Shown piece after piece: positions 1 through 12,500 of a DNA stretch of 64,000 nucleotides (the stretch's first letter is position 1; every line of letters starts with the position of its first letter). The position numbers and the translations under genes were made by a program. The stretch spans positions 22,362,866 through 22,426,865 of the forward strand of contig JALGQZ010000008.1 in assembly GCA_023105745.1 (NCBI GenBank). Reading direction: 5' to 3'. Origin of the DNA: Austropuccinia psidii. Its lineage: Eukaryota; Basidiomycota; Pucciniomycetes; Pucciniales; Sphaerophragmiaceae. The notes beneath the pieces were generated by a model. It saw nothing but the letters and a program-made list of their open reading frames with translations, was not told the origin of the DNA and did no database searches.

Positions 1-1300
1 GGATTTAAATAAAGCTCTGTTTAGTTTATTATATTTCCCTCATTAATATCATTTATCAGATGTTTTATATTGGCTTCTTTTTTGTTTTTTCTTTTTCTTT
101 TTGCTTCCTTTACCTATACCTTCTGTTTCTTATTATAAAATACTATTAAATATTAGCTAAAACTAGTTTTATTATACTTTTTATGTCATTAGTTAACCTG
201 AAACATATTTATGGTAATATTATTGAATTTCAAAGCTCAATTAATCTTTTGCCATTTGAGAATTTTTTCACATGTACCACAGGACCAATGATTGTTAATA
301 CCTTAGTAAAGAAACAAGGGATGATTTGTTAATATTATCATTTATTTTGTTGAGTTTTTGTTGATAATCCCTCTCAAAAAAATCTATTTTGTTCTTTCCT
401 TCTTCATATCTAGCTTGATTTTTTTTTTCAAAAAAAAAAAGAATTGAATTATTTAATAATCTGAACTAAATAATCTTTCTCAATTTTTTAAAATAAATAA
501 TAGTTTCAAAAAAAGGAGATTAATTTCATGTATACACTTAAATTTTATTATTAATAAGTTCTTATTACTATTAGAAAAACTTAACTTTAAATCAAAAATC
601 TTAGTTATATCACTTTATTTATTTAATATTGTTCTTTCTTTTCACTTTATTCAAAAAAAATTGTTATATTCTATTTAATCATGTTTTTTCAAAAATGATA
701 ACAATAAATTTAGAATTTTCAATCAAAATTTCTAATAATTTATATGAAAAAAAAATCAATGTTAAAGACCAAAAGAGAGAAAACTAATTTTAATGATTGA
801 ATAAATGAATAAAAAAGGGTAGGATTAAGGATTATATTTTTGAATTTTTTCAACGAGAATTTCTTTAAGGAATTCAAGTTAAAATTGTAAAAAAACATAA
901 GAATATTTCTCTTGTATTAATGAAAGTGTCGTATGATTTATGAGTTATTGAGTCAGTTTTTGTTCACATCAGTTTGGTGGACATGTTTTCCTTCAAATAA
1001 GCTAACATGGGTATGAATTAGGTGTGGTACTTGAAATTTAGCCTACATAAGAAATGACGGACCAGGCAAATTGATTAGAAATGCCATAGCCAAACAAAAA
1101 CTCAAGACTTTTCTTGAAATAGATTTTTTTAAATTTGTGTTGTTTTTGTTAATTTTTTTGAGAATAAATTATTCTTCCAATAAATTTTAGTCTTATTTGT
1201 GGGGTGAGTAGTTGATTGATATCCAAATTCCAATCCAACTCACCAAAAATTGCATATTTTATTCTTTGCTGAGTTCATAATTTCAATCAATTGTAGTTTT
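1..1300. other. AT-rich non-coding sequence upstream of TRP2
   Basis: Very AT-rich, with many A and T homopolymers and no convincing coding frame on either strand. From about 1300 the sequence becomes less AT-rich, which fits the start of the transcribed TRP2 leader. I see no recognisable transposon in this stretch. Confidence 0.6.
949..955 (+). promoter_or_regulatory. TGAGTCA, candidate Gcn4/AP-1-type site upstream of TRP2
   Basis: The heptamer TGAGTCA lies about 720 bp before the TRP2 start codon. Fungal amino-acid biosynthesis genes, including TRP2 in yeast, are commonly induced through TGASTCA sites bound by the bZIP factor Gcn4/CpcA. A single heptamer this far upstream can occur by chance, so this is only a candidate. 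Confidence 0.25.
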
Positions 1301-1672
1301 CTAGTTTTCTAGTTTGAGGATAAAATTTCAATCAAGAATTTTCGATCAGATCGTCTTGAAGAATTCCACAAAGAAAGCTAATTCATCATCATCGAAACTG
1401 CAGCTTACGTTTTATCCATCTCCAACTTTTTCTTGCTTTTTGTCTTGTGGGCTCGTTTTCGATCTTGGCCATTCTAGTAGCACCTTGGAGAAATCGCAAG
1501 AGTGATGGATTGAAATCAATCAAAATTCAGTTCATCAAGAAGATAATCGCCTTTCAAAATATTTAATCCGATTTGGTGATTTCTGCAAGTGTCGGAATAC
1601 CCTGGGAGGCTGAAACTGTCGATTTATATCAATATCATTCTTCAAGCTTTCATCCAATCTGAATTTCCTAAG
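1301..1672 (+). other. Probable 5' leader of TRP2
   Basis: About 370 bp directly upstream of the start codon, less AT-rich than its surroundings and partly open in several frames. It probably holds the transcribed 5' untranslated region, possibly with an intron. None of its short frames joins the TRP2 frame in a way that resembles the family, so I treat it as non-coding. Confidence 0.35.
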
Positions 1673-3632
1673 ATGGTATGTGTTTTGTTTAGTACTCATG
1701 GGTTGGATCGATCCTCATATAATCCCTTGTTTTCTAGAACGATACCACTTTGGATAGATACCAGCTCGAGCCTACCCTTCAATCAGTCCGTCATCTCATC
1801 TTGAACGAGACAAAAGGAAATTGTGTTCCAGTATCGTTGTCTTTGCCTGCCGACTTGACAACACCTGTGGCTGCCTACCTCAAGCTTACCAATGGCGCTA
1901 CATCTCATCCAATTAGTCCTTCTTCAACTAGCAATCAAGGCGTCACTGGCGTAGAAAGTTTTCTCCTCGAGAGCATTGTCTCTGGCACTCATCAAGCTCG
2001 TTATAGCTTCATTGGTAGTAGTAAGCATTTGAAATCTCACTTATCAATTTTTCATTCTAGATAGACCCATTGTTCTTCATTCTAAAACAACTTGAAAAAA
2101 TTTAAAGACCCTTCAAAGGTCTTACGGACAGGCGAAACTAGTGACTTGCAAGGTGATCCCTTAGCTCATTTAGAAAATGAACTCAAACAATATCAATATG
2201 TACAAGTTCCCGGCATACCCCCATTCACAGGTTAGATTAGCTTATTTTGATGTTATAACCTTACTTAGAGCTCATTCTCTTCAATGTCTGCTTTGTTAAA
2301 AATATCGCCTCTAGGTGGCGCTGTTGGCTTTGTATCATACGATTCCGTCTTTCATTTTGAGCCCACAACTCGTCGTCCCTTGCGTGATCCTATTGGTTTG
2401 CCTGAATCGGTCTTCATGATCTGTGACTCAGTTGTAGTTTTTGATCACGCTTTTCAGACAATCAAAATCGTATCCCATGTCCTCACTCCTACACCATCTC
2501 TTGCGACGTTAGATGATGTCAATCAAGCCTATCAACTTGCTACAAGCAGGATCCTCAAAATATATGATTTACTCAATCAAGATGATATACCCTTACCTTT
2601 ACAGCCGCCAATCCCTCCTCCTGCAGATCGTAAGCCCGCCGAGAGTAACGTCGGAAAATCAGGTTATGAAGCCTTCGTCACTAGCTTAAAGCATGACATT
2701 CGTCAAGGTGAAATCATTCAAGCCGTTCCAAGCCAACGACTCAAAAAAGAAACTAAACTTCATCCCTTCAACCTTTATCGGTAAACTCAAGTATTTTCAA
2801 CATATATAACCACATTCTTCTTTTAAGTTTTGAATTAAGCCTTTTTCTTCTTTTTTTCAGTCATCTTCGTCGCGTCAATCCATCTCCATATATGTTTTAC
2901 ATTAATTGCGGCCAGTCCATACAACTAGTCGGCGCTTCTCCAGAGTGCCTTTGCAGAGTCAGCTCAGACGGTACAGTGGAAAATCACGCAATAGCTGGTA
3001 CAATTCGACGCGGTGAGAATTCTCAAGAGGATGAAGAACTTGGAAAAGAGCTATTGGCTTCAGTAAAGGACCGAGCCGAGCATGTAATGTTGGTGGATTT
3101 GGCCAGGAACGACGTCAATCGAGTCTGTCGGCCAGAAACAGTCAAGGTGGATAAACTCATGACAGTTGAGAAATTTAGTCATGTGATGCATTTGACCAGT
3201 CAAGTTAGTGGCGTGCTAAGAGAAGGTTTGACAAGGTAAATAAGAATTTCTATCAAAAGCCTCCATTAGATTGTTATCATATCGTCAAAGGCTGATACCA
3301 ATAAGGTCAGGTTTGATGCCTTTCGCTCCATTTTTCCAGCTGGTACGGTTTCTGGTGCACCAAAGTTACGCGCAATAACTTTGGTTGCGGATCTTGAGAA
3401 AGAACGTCGGGGACCATACGCTGGCGCAGTCGGTCGATTTAACTTTGATCAGGCCGCTATGGACACTTGTATTGCCATCAGAACTATGACAATTAAAGAT
3501 GGAACAGTTTATCTTCAAGCCGGCGGCGGCATTGTTCATGATAGTGTTGAGGAAGATGAATACGTCGAGACTTTAAACAAGTTGAAAGCCAATGTTACAT
3601 GCATTGAAAAGGCCGAAGGTTCGTCATCTTAG
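1673..3632 (+). CDS. TRP2: Anthranilate synthase component I, six exons
   Basis: Converts chorismate and ammonia (or glutamine via the TRP3 partner) to anthranilate, the first step of tryptophan synthesis. Proposed exons: 1673-1675, 1738-2020, 2108-2230, 2315-2780, 2861-3235 and 3311-3632. Together they give 1,572 nt and 523 residues; yeast Trp2 has about 507. All introns are 62-87 nt with GT..AG ends, and the phases close exactly. The N-terminal tryptophan-feedback motif LLES is at residues 77-80. The chorismate-binding domain carries [53 protein letters not shown] and [10 protein letters not shown] in the normal order. No key motif is missing, so the gene looks functional. The first exon would contain only the ATG; the start is chosen because exon 2 begins directly with family-like sequence and no in-frame ATG. 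The least certain junction is intron 2, where a second acceptor exists. Confidence 0.93.
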
Positions 3633-4971
3633 GCCATTTTTTCCTATTTATTCCATACATTTCATTTTAACAGAAAAAGTTGATTCCTTTCTTTTCATGG
3701 ATTGAATCAGATCATTACTATGCTTTGAATGAATCGTTTTTATAATTCGAAAAGAGCTGTATATTTATTATTCCTTTCTACATTTCAAAAAACGGTTTAA
3801 TTTGAGCTTGTTTATTGGTTTTTGCCGGAATAAGGAACTCTTGGTATAGAAAAAAAAAAGGCTCATCAAGGAAATCAGAAAGCTGGCCCCATTTGGTGCT
3901 TTGCCTTTTTTAATGACAATGCAAATGAAATCAACTTTTGTAATATACCTTTATATTGAGTAAATCCATTTTTTGTGAAGTGAAGACTTAAATTGTGCTC
4001 TATGCTCGAGGAATTTCCAACAAAATATGCCAATGTGAATAACTTACATGTTTCAGTTGATGCAAAAAGTGTTATGATTTCTTTTTTTAAAAACAAATAA
4101 GCAAATGCCATCGTTGTGAAAGATTACTGAATCTTCCTTGCCAGATACTGTGTAAAGGTTCAAGATCTGTCTACTTAACTTATAAAATTGATCATACAGT
4201 AGAACTTGCTATAACCCATACATCTCTAATATCATAACCTGCCCAAAAATGATGGAATTTTAGGTTGGGTCCGCCATGCTTAAAAACCCATAATCTGACC
4301 AGTGCAATATTAGCCCATACACTTTTTGTCAACCAAAACCCAAAAAAACGTCAAAAGACCCATGTTTTTTAATGAAATTTGGAATGGGTTTCAAAGTCGA
4401 TATTTTTTTAAAATTAAAAAAATTGTTTTAGCATATATAGGTTTTAGGCCATTTCATAGAATGAAATGATCCAAAAAAGACATCATGAGTTATCATTATT
4501 TATATAAGTTTCATTTTAGTAAGTTTTCTAAAATTCCCATAAATTATTACAAAAACAATAAAAACTCGATTGAAAAAAAAAAAAGTTTTCACCAATTGAA
4601 AAACATCAGGTCTTAATGAGTTCAATTATATTTCTGGTAACCTCTTCCAGCTTTTATTTATTTGTTTATTTATTAAAAAAATAATAATCTGATTATTGAA
4701 TTAAAATTAGTATTATTATTATCAGCGGCATTTAAAATTTGAAAATAGAATATAACAATAATATGAAAATTAATTTACATAAAGTTTTTTTAGTCAAAAA
4801 AACAAAAAAGGATTCTTTTTTTTTTCTTTTTTTTTTTTTTTTTTGAAGCTTAAAATCAAATAATTAAATGAAGTTTGAATTAAAATAATTAATTCCAAAA
4901 AATAAGAAATGAAATTTAAAATCAAATTTAATAAATTTTTAAATTAATATTTTTAATATTTTTAATTAAAA
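3633..4971. other. TRP2 3' region and AT-rich spacer
   Basis: Downstream of the TRP2 stop. The first 150-200 bp probably hold the 3' untranslated region. The rest is AT-rich with long T and A runs (for example around 4815-4845) and no supported gene. The stretch 4245-4390 is less AT-rich but I cannot assign it. Confidence 0.5.
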
Positions 4972-4979
4972 TAAAATGA

Positions 4980-6209
4980 GGGTATTGGTAAAAACACGCA
5001 AGCAAATTGGTAAAAACACGTAATTTTATGGTAAAAACACATAAGGGATGGTTTTTAAATGAAATATGGCTATTTATGGCATTTATGATGCCATTAATTC
5101 CATTTGTGGCATTAAAAATTCCATTTATGGCATTAACAGTGCCATTAATGGCATTATCAATGCAATATTTCTGATGCCATTAATGCCATTTATGGAATCA
5201 ACAATGCCATAAATGGCATTAACAATTCCATTTATGGCATTAACAATGCCATTTATGGGATTAACAGTGCCATTAATGGCATTATCAATGAGATATTATT
5301 GATGCCATTAATGCCATTTGTGGAATTAAAAATGCAACATTTCTGATGCCATTAATGGCATTACTAATACCATGAATGGCATTATCAATTCAATAAATGG
5401 CATAATGCCATTTATGTAACACCATAAATGGCATTGTTAATTCCATTTATGTAATGCCACAAATGGAATTTTTGATGCCATTTATGTTATAGTTAAGGCC
5501 ATTAATTCCATTTTTAAGGCCAATGTTAAGGCCATTCATGCCGTTTTTAAGGCCAATGTTAAGGCCATTAAATTCAATTTATGGCATTGCTGTAATTCCA
5601 TTTATGCCAATTTTCTGGCCATAAATGGCATCTGCATGTCATTCTTGATGCCATTTATGGCACTGTTAATGCAAAAAATAAAATCTTAACTTCCACTTAT
5701 CATAAATTACATTTTGAATTCAATTTATGTCATAAATGGCATTTTCAATTTAATTACAAACATGAACAAAAAAACATATAAAAACATGGACTTTTTGGGC
5801 CTACAAATGTTCTTTCAAAAAAAATACCAAAATGTTGGGCTTCTGGTTTATTATTCTCAACATTCTCACCTTCATTTTTTAAAAAAAAAATATTGAAATT
5901 GATAAGTGGGAACATTTTTAATGAATTTTTTCAAAAAAATGGGCCATTTTACCAAATTGCCCAAAATAGAAAAATTGGGCAACAAAAAAAAATTGAAAAA
6001 ATTTGGGGACCTTCACATCCCATGTCGAAAAAAATATGGCCAAAAAAAATGTTAAAAATTCTCAAAACTGAGCCTGAGGAATTTTTATAAAAAAATTAGG
6101 TCACTCATGTGTTTTTACCGTAAAATTATGTGTTTTGGCCATAATTTGGTAAAAACACATAAGGGCTTATGTGTTTTTACTAAAAGCTTACGTGCTTTTA
6201 CCAACACCC
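4980..6209. mobile_element. Non-autonomous foldback DNA transposon (MULE- or hAT-like)
   Basis: The ends are imperfect inverted repeats. The left end begins GGGTATTGGTAAAAACACG; the right end, read on the minus strand, begins GGGTGTTGGTAAAAGCACG. Several copies of a GGTAAAAACACRTAAG-like motif follow inside each end, as expected of subterminal transposase-binding sites. The element is flanked by TAAAATGA (4972-4979) and TAAAATAA (6210-6217), an 8-bp target duplication with one mismatch. No transposase is encoded; the interior is a palindromic satellite plus AT-rich filler. An 8-bp duplication suits hAT (8 bp) or Mutator (8-11 bp). A similar GGTAAAAGCACATAAGG motif at about 32145, just before a MULE relic, favours Mutator. 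The class is an inference. Confidence 0.7.
5068..5752. repeat. Palindromic satellite built on ATGGCATTAA / TTAATGCCAT
   Basis: About 685 bp made of irregular, alternating-orientation copies of a short core, GCCATTTATGGCATTAA and variants such as GCCATTAATGGCATTA. Because the core is itself nearly palindromic, the block can fold on both strands into many local hairpins. Copies differ by single bases and spacing (about 15-35 bp), so this is not a clean tandem array. It fills the interior of the foldback element. Confidence 0.8.
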
Positions 6210-6217
6210 TAAAATAA

Positions 6218-7553
6218 ATAGTATATAATTTTTTTTATATGTTCAATATTTTTTATTTTCTTTATTATTTTGTTTTTTTGTCTAATTTTTTAATTTTAAA
6301 GAAATACATCAAAGAAAAAAATTACATTGGTTCCAATTTGAATTTTTTTTTTTGAAAAATTAAAAAAATTGATTCAAAACTTAATGAATTAAGAATAAAT
6401 AAATATAAATGATTCAACTTTTTTATTAATTAATGAAAAAATCAAAAAATTATATATAAATTAGTTTCATTTTTTTCAATTTTTTCAATAAAAATGTCAT
6501 AAGGGAAAGAATGATTTAGAAAGATATTAAAAATAAAATATATATTCAGATGATGAAATGGGAAAAACAAGAGGAGAATATCTTGCTATTTTATCAAAAA
6601 AATAAAAATAATAATTGAATCTTTTTTAATAAACATCTGAAAAATTCTTAATTTTAATATAGATAAAATCATCAAATTGAAATGTTTATTTGGAAATGAA
6701 AAAATATGTAATGTTTTCAAATTTAATATTTAATTTGTAAAATTGTAGGTGAATTAGAAATAATAATAATAATTGATTTTCATATTTATCAAATGGTTTC
6801 AAAAAGAAAATTATAATTTTTAATATTATCATTATGGTATAATAGAAAGTGATGAAAATAATTTAGGTAATGTTATTAAATTTAATGTTAGTAATTACTG
6901 ATTTTTTATTCAAACCAATCCAGGTAAAAGAAATACCCATTTGATAAAATCCTAGAGAGATATAACCAAGATAATAAATAATAATACTTATAATGAAAAT
7001 TGCTTGATTAATAAAGAGAAATTGGATAAAATATCAAAATCTATCAATTCTACCACATATAGAATATGTATGGGAAGTTATTTCTTTGTTGAATTTTGAT
7101 CCAAAAAAGTGGTCTACATAAAAAGAAAAGGGAAGAGTGCTTAATTCACTAATATTGATTCTTTTTCAGTGAAGTAAAAGAGTGTGAGTTATACAGAAAT
7201 ATAAAATTGAGATTATAAATTTTAGCTAATTGATATTAATCTAAAGTAACAGGTCTTAGTAAGATTCAAAAGATTTATATTTAGATAATTGAAAAAAAAA
7301 TTGGAATTCAAATATATCAAAAAAAAATAACAATGAAAAAAAAATTTAAGATTGAATCTTTTAATTTGAGAAAAAAAATATAAAAAATAAATGAATTTTT
7401 TAGTTTTAAAAAATAAAAATTTTAGAACAAAAAAAAGTCATTTTTTAATTAATAAAGTTAAATAAAAATAAAGAATTTTGATTTAAAAGTTGTGATTTTA
7501 AAAATTAAATTGACCTAAAACTCAGTTAGAATTAAGTATCCAGAGAATTAATG

Positions 7554-7556
<3 letters not shown>
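6218..7556. other. AT-rich spacer, nothing recognised
   Basis: Strongly AT-rich with poly-A and poly-T tracts and no credible coding frame or repeat that I can assign. Confidence 0.5.

Positions 7557-7594
<38 letters not shown>
7557..7594. repeat. (TA)n microsatellite
   Basis: Uninterrupted TA dinucleotide run of about 18 units. Confidence 0.9.
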
Positions 7595-7596
<2 letters not shown>

Positions 7597-7859
7597 TTGA
7601 ATCGTGTGACTTTAATAAGTTGATATATTTTTTATATAATTAATTACACATTAAAATCAATCATATTTTAGTTAATCAAACATCCATAAAATTAATAATC
7701 TCTTTGAAAGTTAATTAGAACTAATTATAATTGCTTTAAATTAAATAATAATGAATAAGATTTATGAATATAAAAATAATTTAACTCTAAAATGAATTTT
7801 TAATTTCTTCTTTTTGTCAATTTTTTTTAATTAAATTAGAAATTAAAGCAATTTTTTAG

Positions 7860-9535
7860 TTGAGATATTCAATTCATTTAATTCTTTTTATCAGATAAAG
7901 TATTTTTATTTGGAATTGGTTATTTAAAGAGTTTCTTTTAAAGAAAATTATTCGACCTTATTAATTTGAATGAAGGATATTATGAATATTCATTATTTTT
8001 TAACAATGGGAATTTATCCAAAAATACTCTACAAGAGATGTTCAAAGCTACAAAAAAACTCCTTCAAAAGAAAATTTTAATTGAAATTGATTTATCAAAG
8101 AAAATACGAAATTATTACCAGAAAAAGACCTTTTAAGAAGAATATTAAGTAGAAAAAGGTTGCAAAATAGACCAGAGTGAGCTTGGAAACAAAGTAACAA
8201 GAGATGCTTTATTTCACTTTTGGGGCAGATTAAGAGTAAATAGCTAACAAAGAGTTAAAAATTATTATTATTATAGTTTTTTAACATGTTCAAAAAAACT
8301 TATTGAATTAAAAATGGTGGCTGGAATCTCTTGGTGGTTAGTTTAAAAGTGTTTAAAAGAATTATAAAAAGGAAAACAAACAATGGGGGAAAGAAGACAT
8401 TGTTTCATAGCCTCAAATTTTCTTCCTCCAAAAGTAAGAATTTCTCTCACCACCTGTGAGAAAAGAATTGGAAACAGAAAACGCCAAAGGGAGAATAATT
8501 TAACCCTTGTTTAGATAAAAAAAGCACTATATTTAGCCCTTTTTAGCCCTATAAACCAGTCAGAAATATAATAATAGTTAGTTGTGAGTATTAAGAACAT
8601 GTAAGAATGGGTTAAAAGAAATTTGGAATAATTTAAAGAAGCTTCTATGGGGCTTGATTTTAAATAAAGGGTATTTTTAACCACTTAGAAGCAATTAAAA
8701 CTTCCCTGGTCACAATCAAAACCCTATCAGCAATCGAGTCACAGACCGTGTGAATTGATTCCATACCAAAAGTAATGCAATTTGGAATGAATTTTGAAAT
8801 AACAAGTCTCTAAGAAAGGAATTTGGGGGAGTATTTCACCCTTGTAACCAGGATTCTTTTTCCCCATCACAACCTGATATTTTGGATTTATTCTTATTAG
8901 ATTCCTCCACATGTGCTGGAATTTTATTTTTAAATGTTTAGTTTAATTGTAAAATTAATGTATATAGGTTGAATTATAAAATACTCCTCTTTAAATTCAA
9001 GCTATCTTATGAAATACAGATGCACATTTTGACAATTCAATTGTAAAAACTTCAGTTGCTCATAGCTCTTAAACCACAGCCCACACCTCATTATCAACAC
9101 AAAAAATGATTGGAAAAGATTTATATTTTGTGAATAAAATTCAATCTTGATGATTTTGATACTTTAATATTGAAAATAATTTGAAATGAATTTGGTTTGA
9201 CTTAGAGTTGATCTACAGAATTTTCACTCAGGTGTGACCCAGGCTGAAATTTCATGGGGAATTCAATTTTGAGATAAAACTTATAATTTCATGTCTCAGA
9301 AAAAAGGTTTTAATAAGTTTATTTAAATTTTTATCAAAAATAATTGTTGATTTCCTATTTTTATTTAATTTTTCCAAGTAAAACAGTATTTTCAAAGTTC
9401 TCAAAATTTTTATAATTTTGTCAAAAATTTGGGTTTTAAAGATTTATCTCATTATAAAATCCTTTTGAATTTATTAATTAATAAGAATTAAATTTTTTGT
9501 CTTTTGAACCTATGAACATAAATCTAGGGCTTACA
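7860..9535 (-). mobile_element. Decayed LTR of the element-2 chromovirus family, minus orientation
   Basis: Aligns by eye with the LTRs at 40282-42070 and 48388-50181. Shared landmarks in the same order are ATCCAAAAATACTCTACAAG near 8017, the dyad region near 8730-8760, CACATTTTGACAATTCAATTG near 9024, a GGTGTGACCCAGG block near 9230, and the terminal CTAGGGCTTACA ending at 9535. The sequence after 9535 (ATATCCCCTT) recalls the complement of the polypurine tract found next to the 3' LTR of element 2. The left boundary is approximate. It is much more diverged than element 2 and probably very old. Confidence 0.7.
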
Positions 9536-12500
9536 ATATCCCCTTGTAACTTAAGACAAGTACATAAGAAAGCCAATGATGAAGTGGAATCGGACAGCTT
9601 CAACACCCTCTGATTTATTTTTGATATTTTTTTATTCTGAAATTAATTTATAATTTTTATTTACTAGTTGGGTATAGAAGTTTAGTAGTTTTTCCATCAG
9701 AAAATGTTCATCCAGGTTCATTTCGTCTGAAAAGCTTAGGAATATACCTAAAATTTGAGGTAAATCAGTCAACCAGTGTTATTTGAGGGCTTTAGTCAGT
9801 TTCCCATTGAATTCAAAAACTAACTCTTTGAAAATTTCCCACAATAATTCCATAATACACATGTTACTGGAGAAGTAGAACTGCCTTTTCCTTTTTTAGT
9901 AACTATATATTAGTATAAATTACTTTGCACTCGGAATTTTTATTATTGAATTCAAATAAAAGAAAAACGTCTAATTTATTCCATAAAGTTCCCTGTCCGG
10001 ATTAACAAGCTGCTACAACAACCAGAGAGAAAGATTTTCATATTATTTAAAATAAACTTCCTCTTTCAGAGGGTTATAATGGTCTGCAGAACTCATATTG
10101 AATTCTTCTGTTTTCAACTTTATTTTTTCTTTCATTTTCAAGATATTTTTTGGGGATTTTAGGAGTTCTTCTTGTGCATGTATTTAAAATAAGTCTATTC
10201 CAGGTCTTTGAGAGAAAAACATAGCTAAATAGAAATATCCATATTTTTTTCTATCAATACATCTTCTTTCTGCTTTAGATAATAAAACCACCTTCCCACA
10301 GTACCTTTTCTCCTTGCGGAAGCTTAACTAAACTCCATAACTGTCTAAATTTAAAACTCTTCAGATATACCTCAATGAAAGTGTTAATTTTTTACTATTT
10401 TCTAGCTTGAGGTCTTAGTATAAAAAAATTTAGTGTAGAAATATCAGAAATTAAGTTAAGACTTCTTGATTCCAGGGATTGGACCTTAGCACTTCACCAA
10501 GCCTAATAAGTTTGAGGACAAAAAAATACTTCTATCCTTTTTTTTAGGTTAAAGAGTTATTTATAATTATAAAAAATGCTAATGAAGATAAAATGGAAGA
10601 GTTTCTCAATAGATAATAAAATATCAATCCCTCTCTGGAGAATTCCAGAGAAAATAGGAGAAAATCAATTATTTATTCTTCCAAATTTGACCTCTATTTA
10701 TTAGGCACATGAATTCTGCATGTTTTTACAAAATGGTATATCTGGGATCTATTAGGGGTTCATGTGAAATGTTTTTTCATTTGTATAATTTATTCTTCAA
10801 ATGGCTTAAGAAGTTAGTTTTTTATTTTATCCACCAATGAGTACATATACCTCCATAAGTATTGTGGCAAAGTGACTCCATGAAGAATATTTCTTTCCAT
10901 TTGACAAGGGTTTCTGTTAAAATATTTCTATTAAAAATTCTGAGGATGGTTATATGTTTCTTATATTTCTAATTTAGTTCCCAGATCAACTAAGTCTTTT
11001 TCAACCAAGCCCCATGTGGTTTGGAATTTTCATGTTGAAGGCCTATTGGAAAATCCTTTAGCTAGGTGTTCAAAGAGATGATATATTAATAGAATAAATA
11101 AGAGAATTTAGCTCCCAATTTAAAAGAAGAGCTGTAGATGAAAATAGGAAGACTATCCTGTAGTGTAAGGATAAGAAAATTACCAAGAGGTTCAGGAAAG
11201 AATTGATTTGAAAAATTTCTCAGAAGTAAGTCTAAAATTCAAGAGGATTTTAACAAAGAATATGGATCTCACATTAATTGGTAGCAATTATGAAAGAAAT
11301 AATCTTTCCAGTAAAGAAATTTTTCTTATGAAAAAAAAAACACTGCAGGTATAGATTGACTACAGAAGTAGAAACATTTAATAGAATTTATTCCAAGATT
11401 TTTCAGAGTTTAGGGTGGAGTTTATTATTGAACTTTTAAGAAGTATTATAGATAGTTCTAGAAGGGGGAAATAAAGGAAGGTTGATAAAATCAATTTTTG
11501 GTTAAATCCCACCTCAATAAAAACATACAGTAATATATATGTTATTCTAAAATTCTTGAATAAATACTCTCCTTTAACTATGAGAAGACCACAAATTTTC
11601 CAGGTATGAACACAACCAATTGAAATAAAATAATGTACATTGTAAATAAATAAAAGAAAGAGGATATTGGAAACCTCAGCTTTGGAACAAGTGTATAGTT
11701 TTGTTTATCTCAACTTATCTGGATTTAAGATTCTGAATTAACCCACAGTTTTTCATGGTGAGATTAGAACTGGAAATTAAAAAAAATGGCATTTCTCCCC
11801 TTTTTTTACAAACTGATGCTAAAATATTTCTCTATTTTTTATTCCTGGTGATTTTATTACTCAGAATTATTCAGCATCTTTACAAAACTATAAGAAATAT
11901 GGATACCAATTCTTTCCTTTTGCACAATCAAAGCACATTTAAACATACTTATTTATTAATTACTGCAAAGAGGAGCTTTTTCTATATAAATATGTTTGGT
12001 TTTGTAGAGTAATGAGATAATTGTTCAGATAGAAGAATTTCACACTGCTTAATTCTTTTCTTTAAAGGGAAATATGGTGTGAATTGAGCTGAGGGAGTAG
12101 TGTAAGAAAAGAGGGTCCTTCTATAATTCCTTCTGGACTGGATTCTCCCCCTGAGTAATTTGGACAAGGATTTTTTGGTTGTGTAGATCAATAGTTATAG
12201 AGTGAAATTTGGAGATTGTCTCTTTGTAAACATCAAGAGCCTGTGAAGAATATAGTTCGGTTTTATTTTTTAAACTTATTTAATTGTCATGAGCTAATTT
12301 TTATTGATCTAATCATTATGAAGTATGATGAATTATTTAGAAGAAAAAGGCAATACTGGATAAGTGAATTATATCTTTCAATAAAATATTAATATTACAG
12401 GACATGATTATATCCTAATAATATTTATTTAGATTAGGAGTTAGGCGTTGGAATATTGCTTATTATAATGCAAAAACAGATTAGAGAGAGTAAATAGAAT

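Noticed and set aside
1589..1804. 71-codon frame running through the TRP2 start region
   Set aside because: It crosses the start codon in the TRP2 leader, reads through the first intron and has no similarity; it is incidental.
3875..4111. Minus-strand 78-codon frame downstream of TRP2
   Set aside because: AT-driven composition, no motif, no neighbouring exon.
5714..6090. Two short + strand frames at the end of the foldback element
   Set aside because: Low-complexity Lys/Asn/Phe-rich products that follow from AT-rich sequence; they do not resemble a transposase.
11755..12191. Overlapping 85- and 69-codon frames on opposite strands
   Set aside because: No motif and no codon-like composition; expected by chance in several kilobases of AT-rich DNA.
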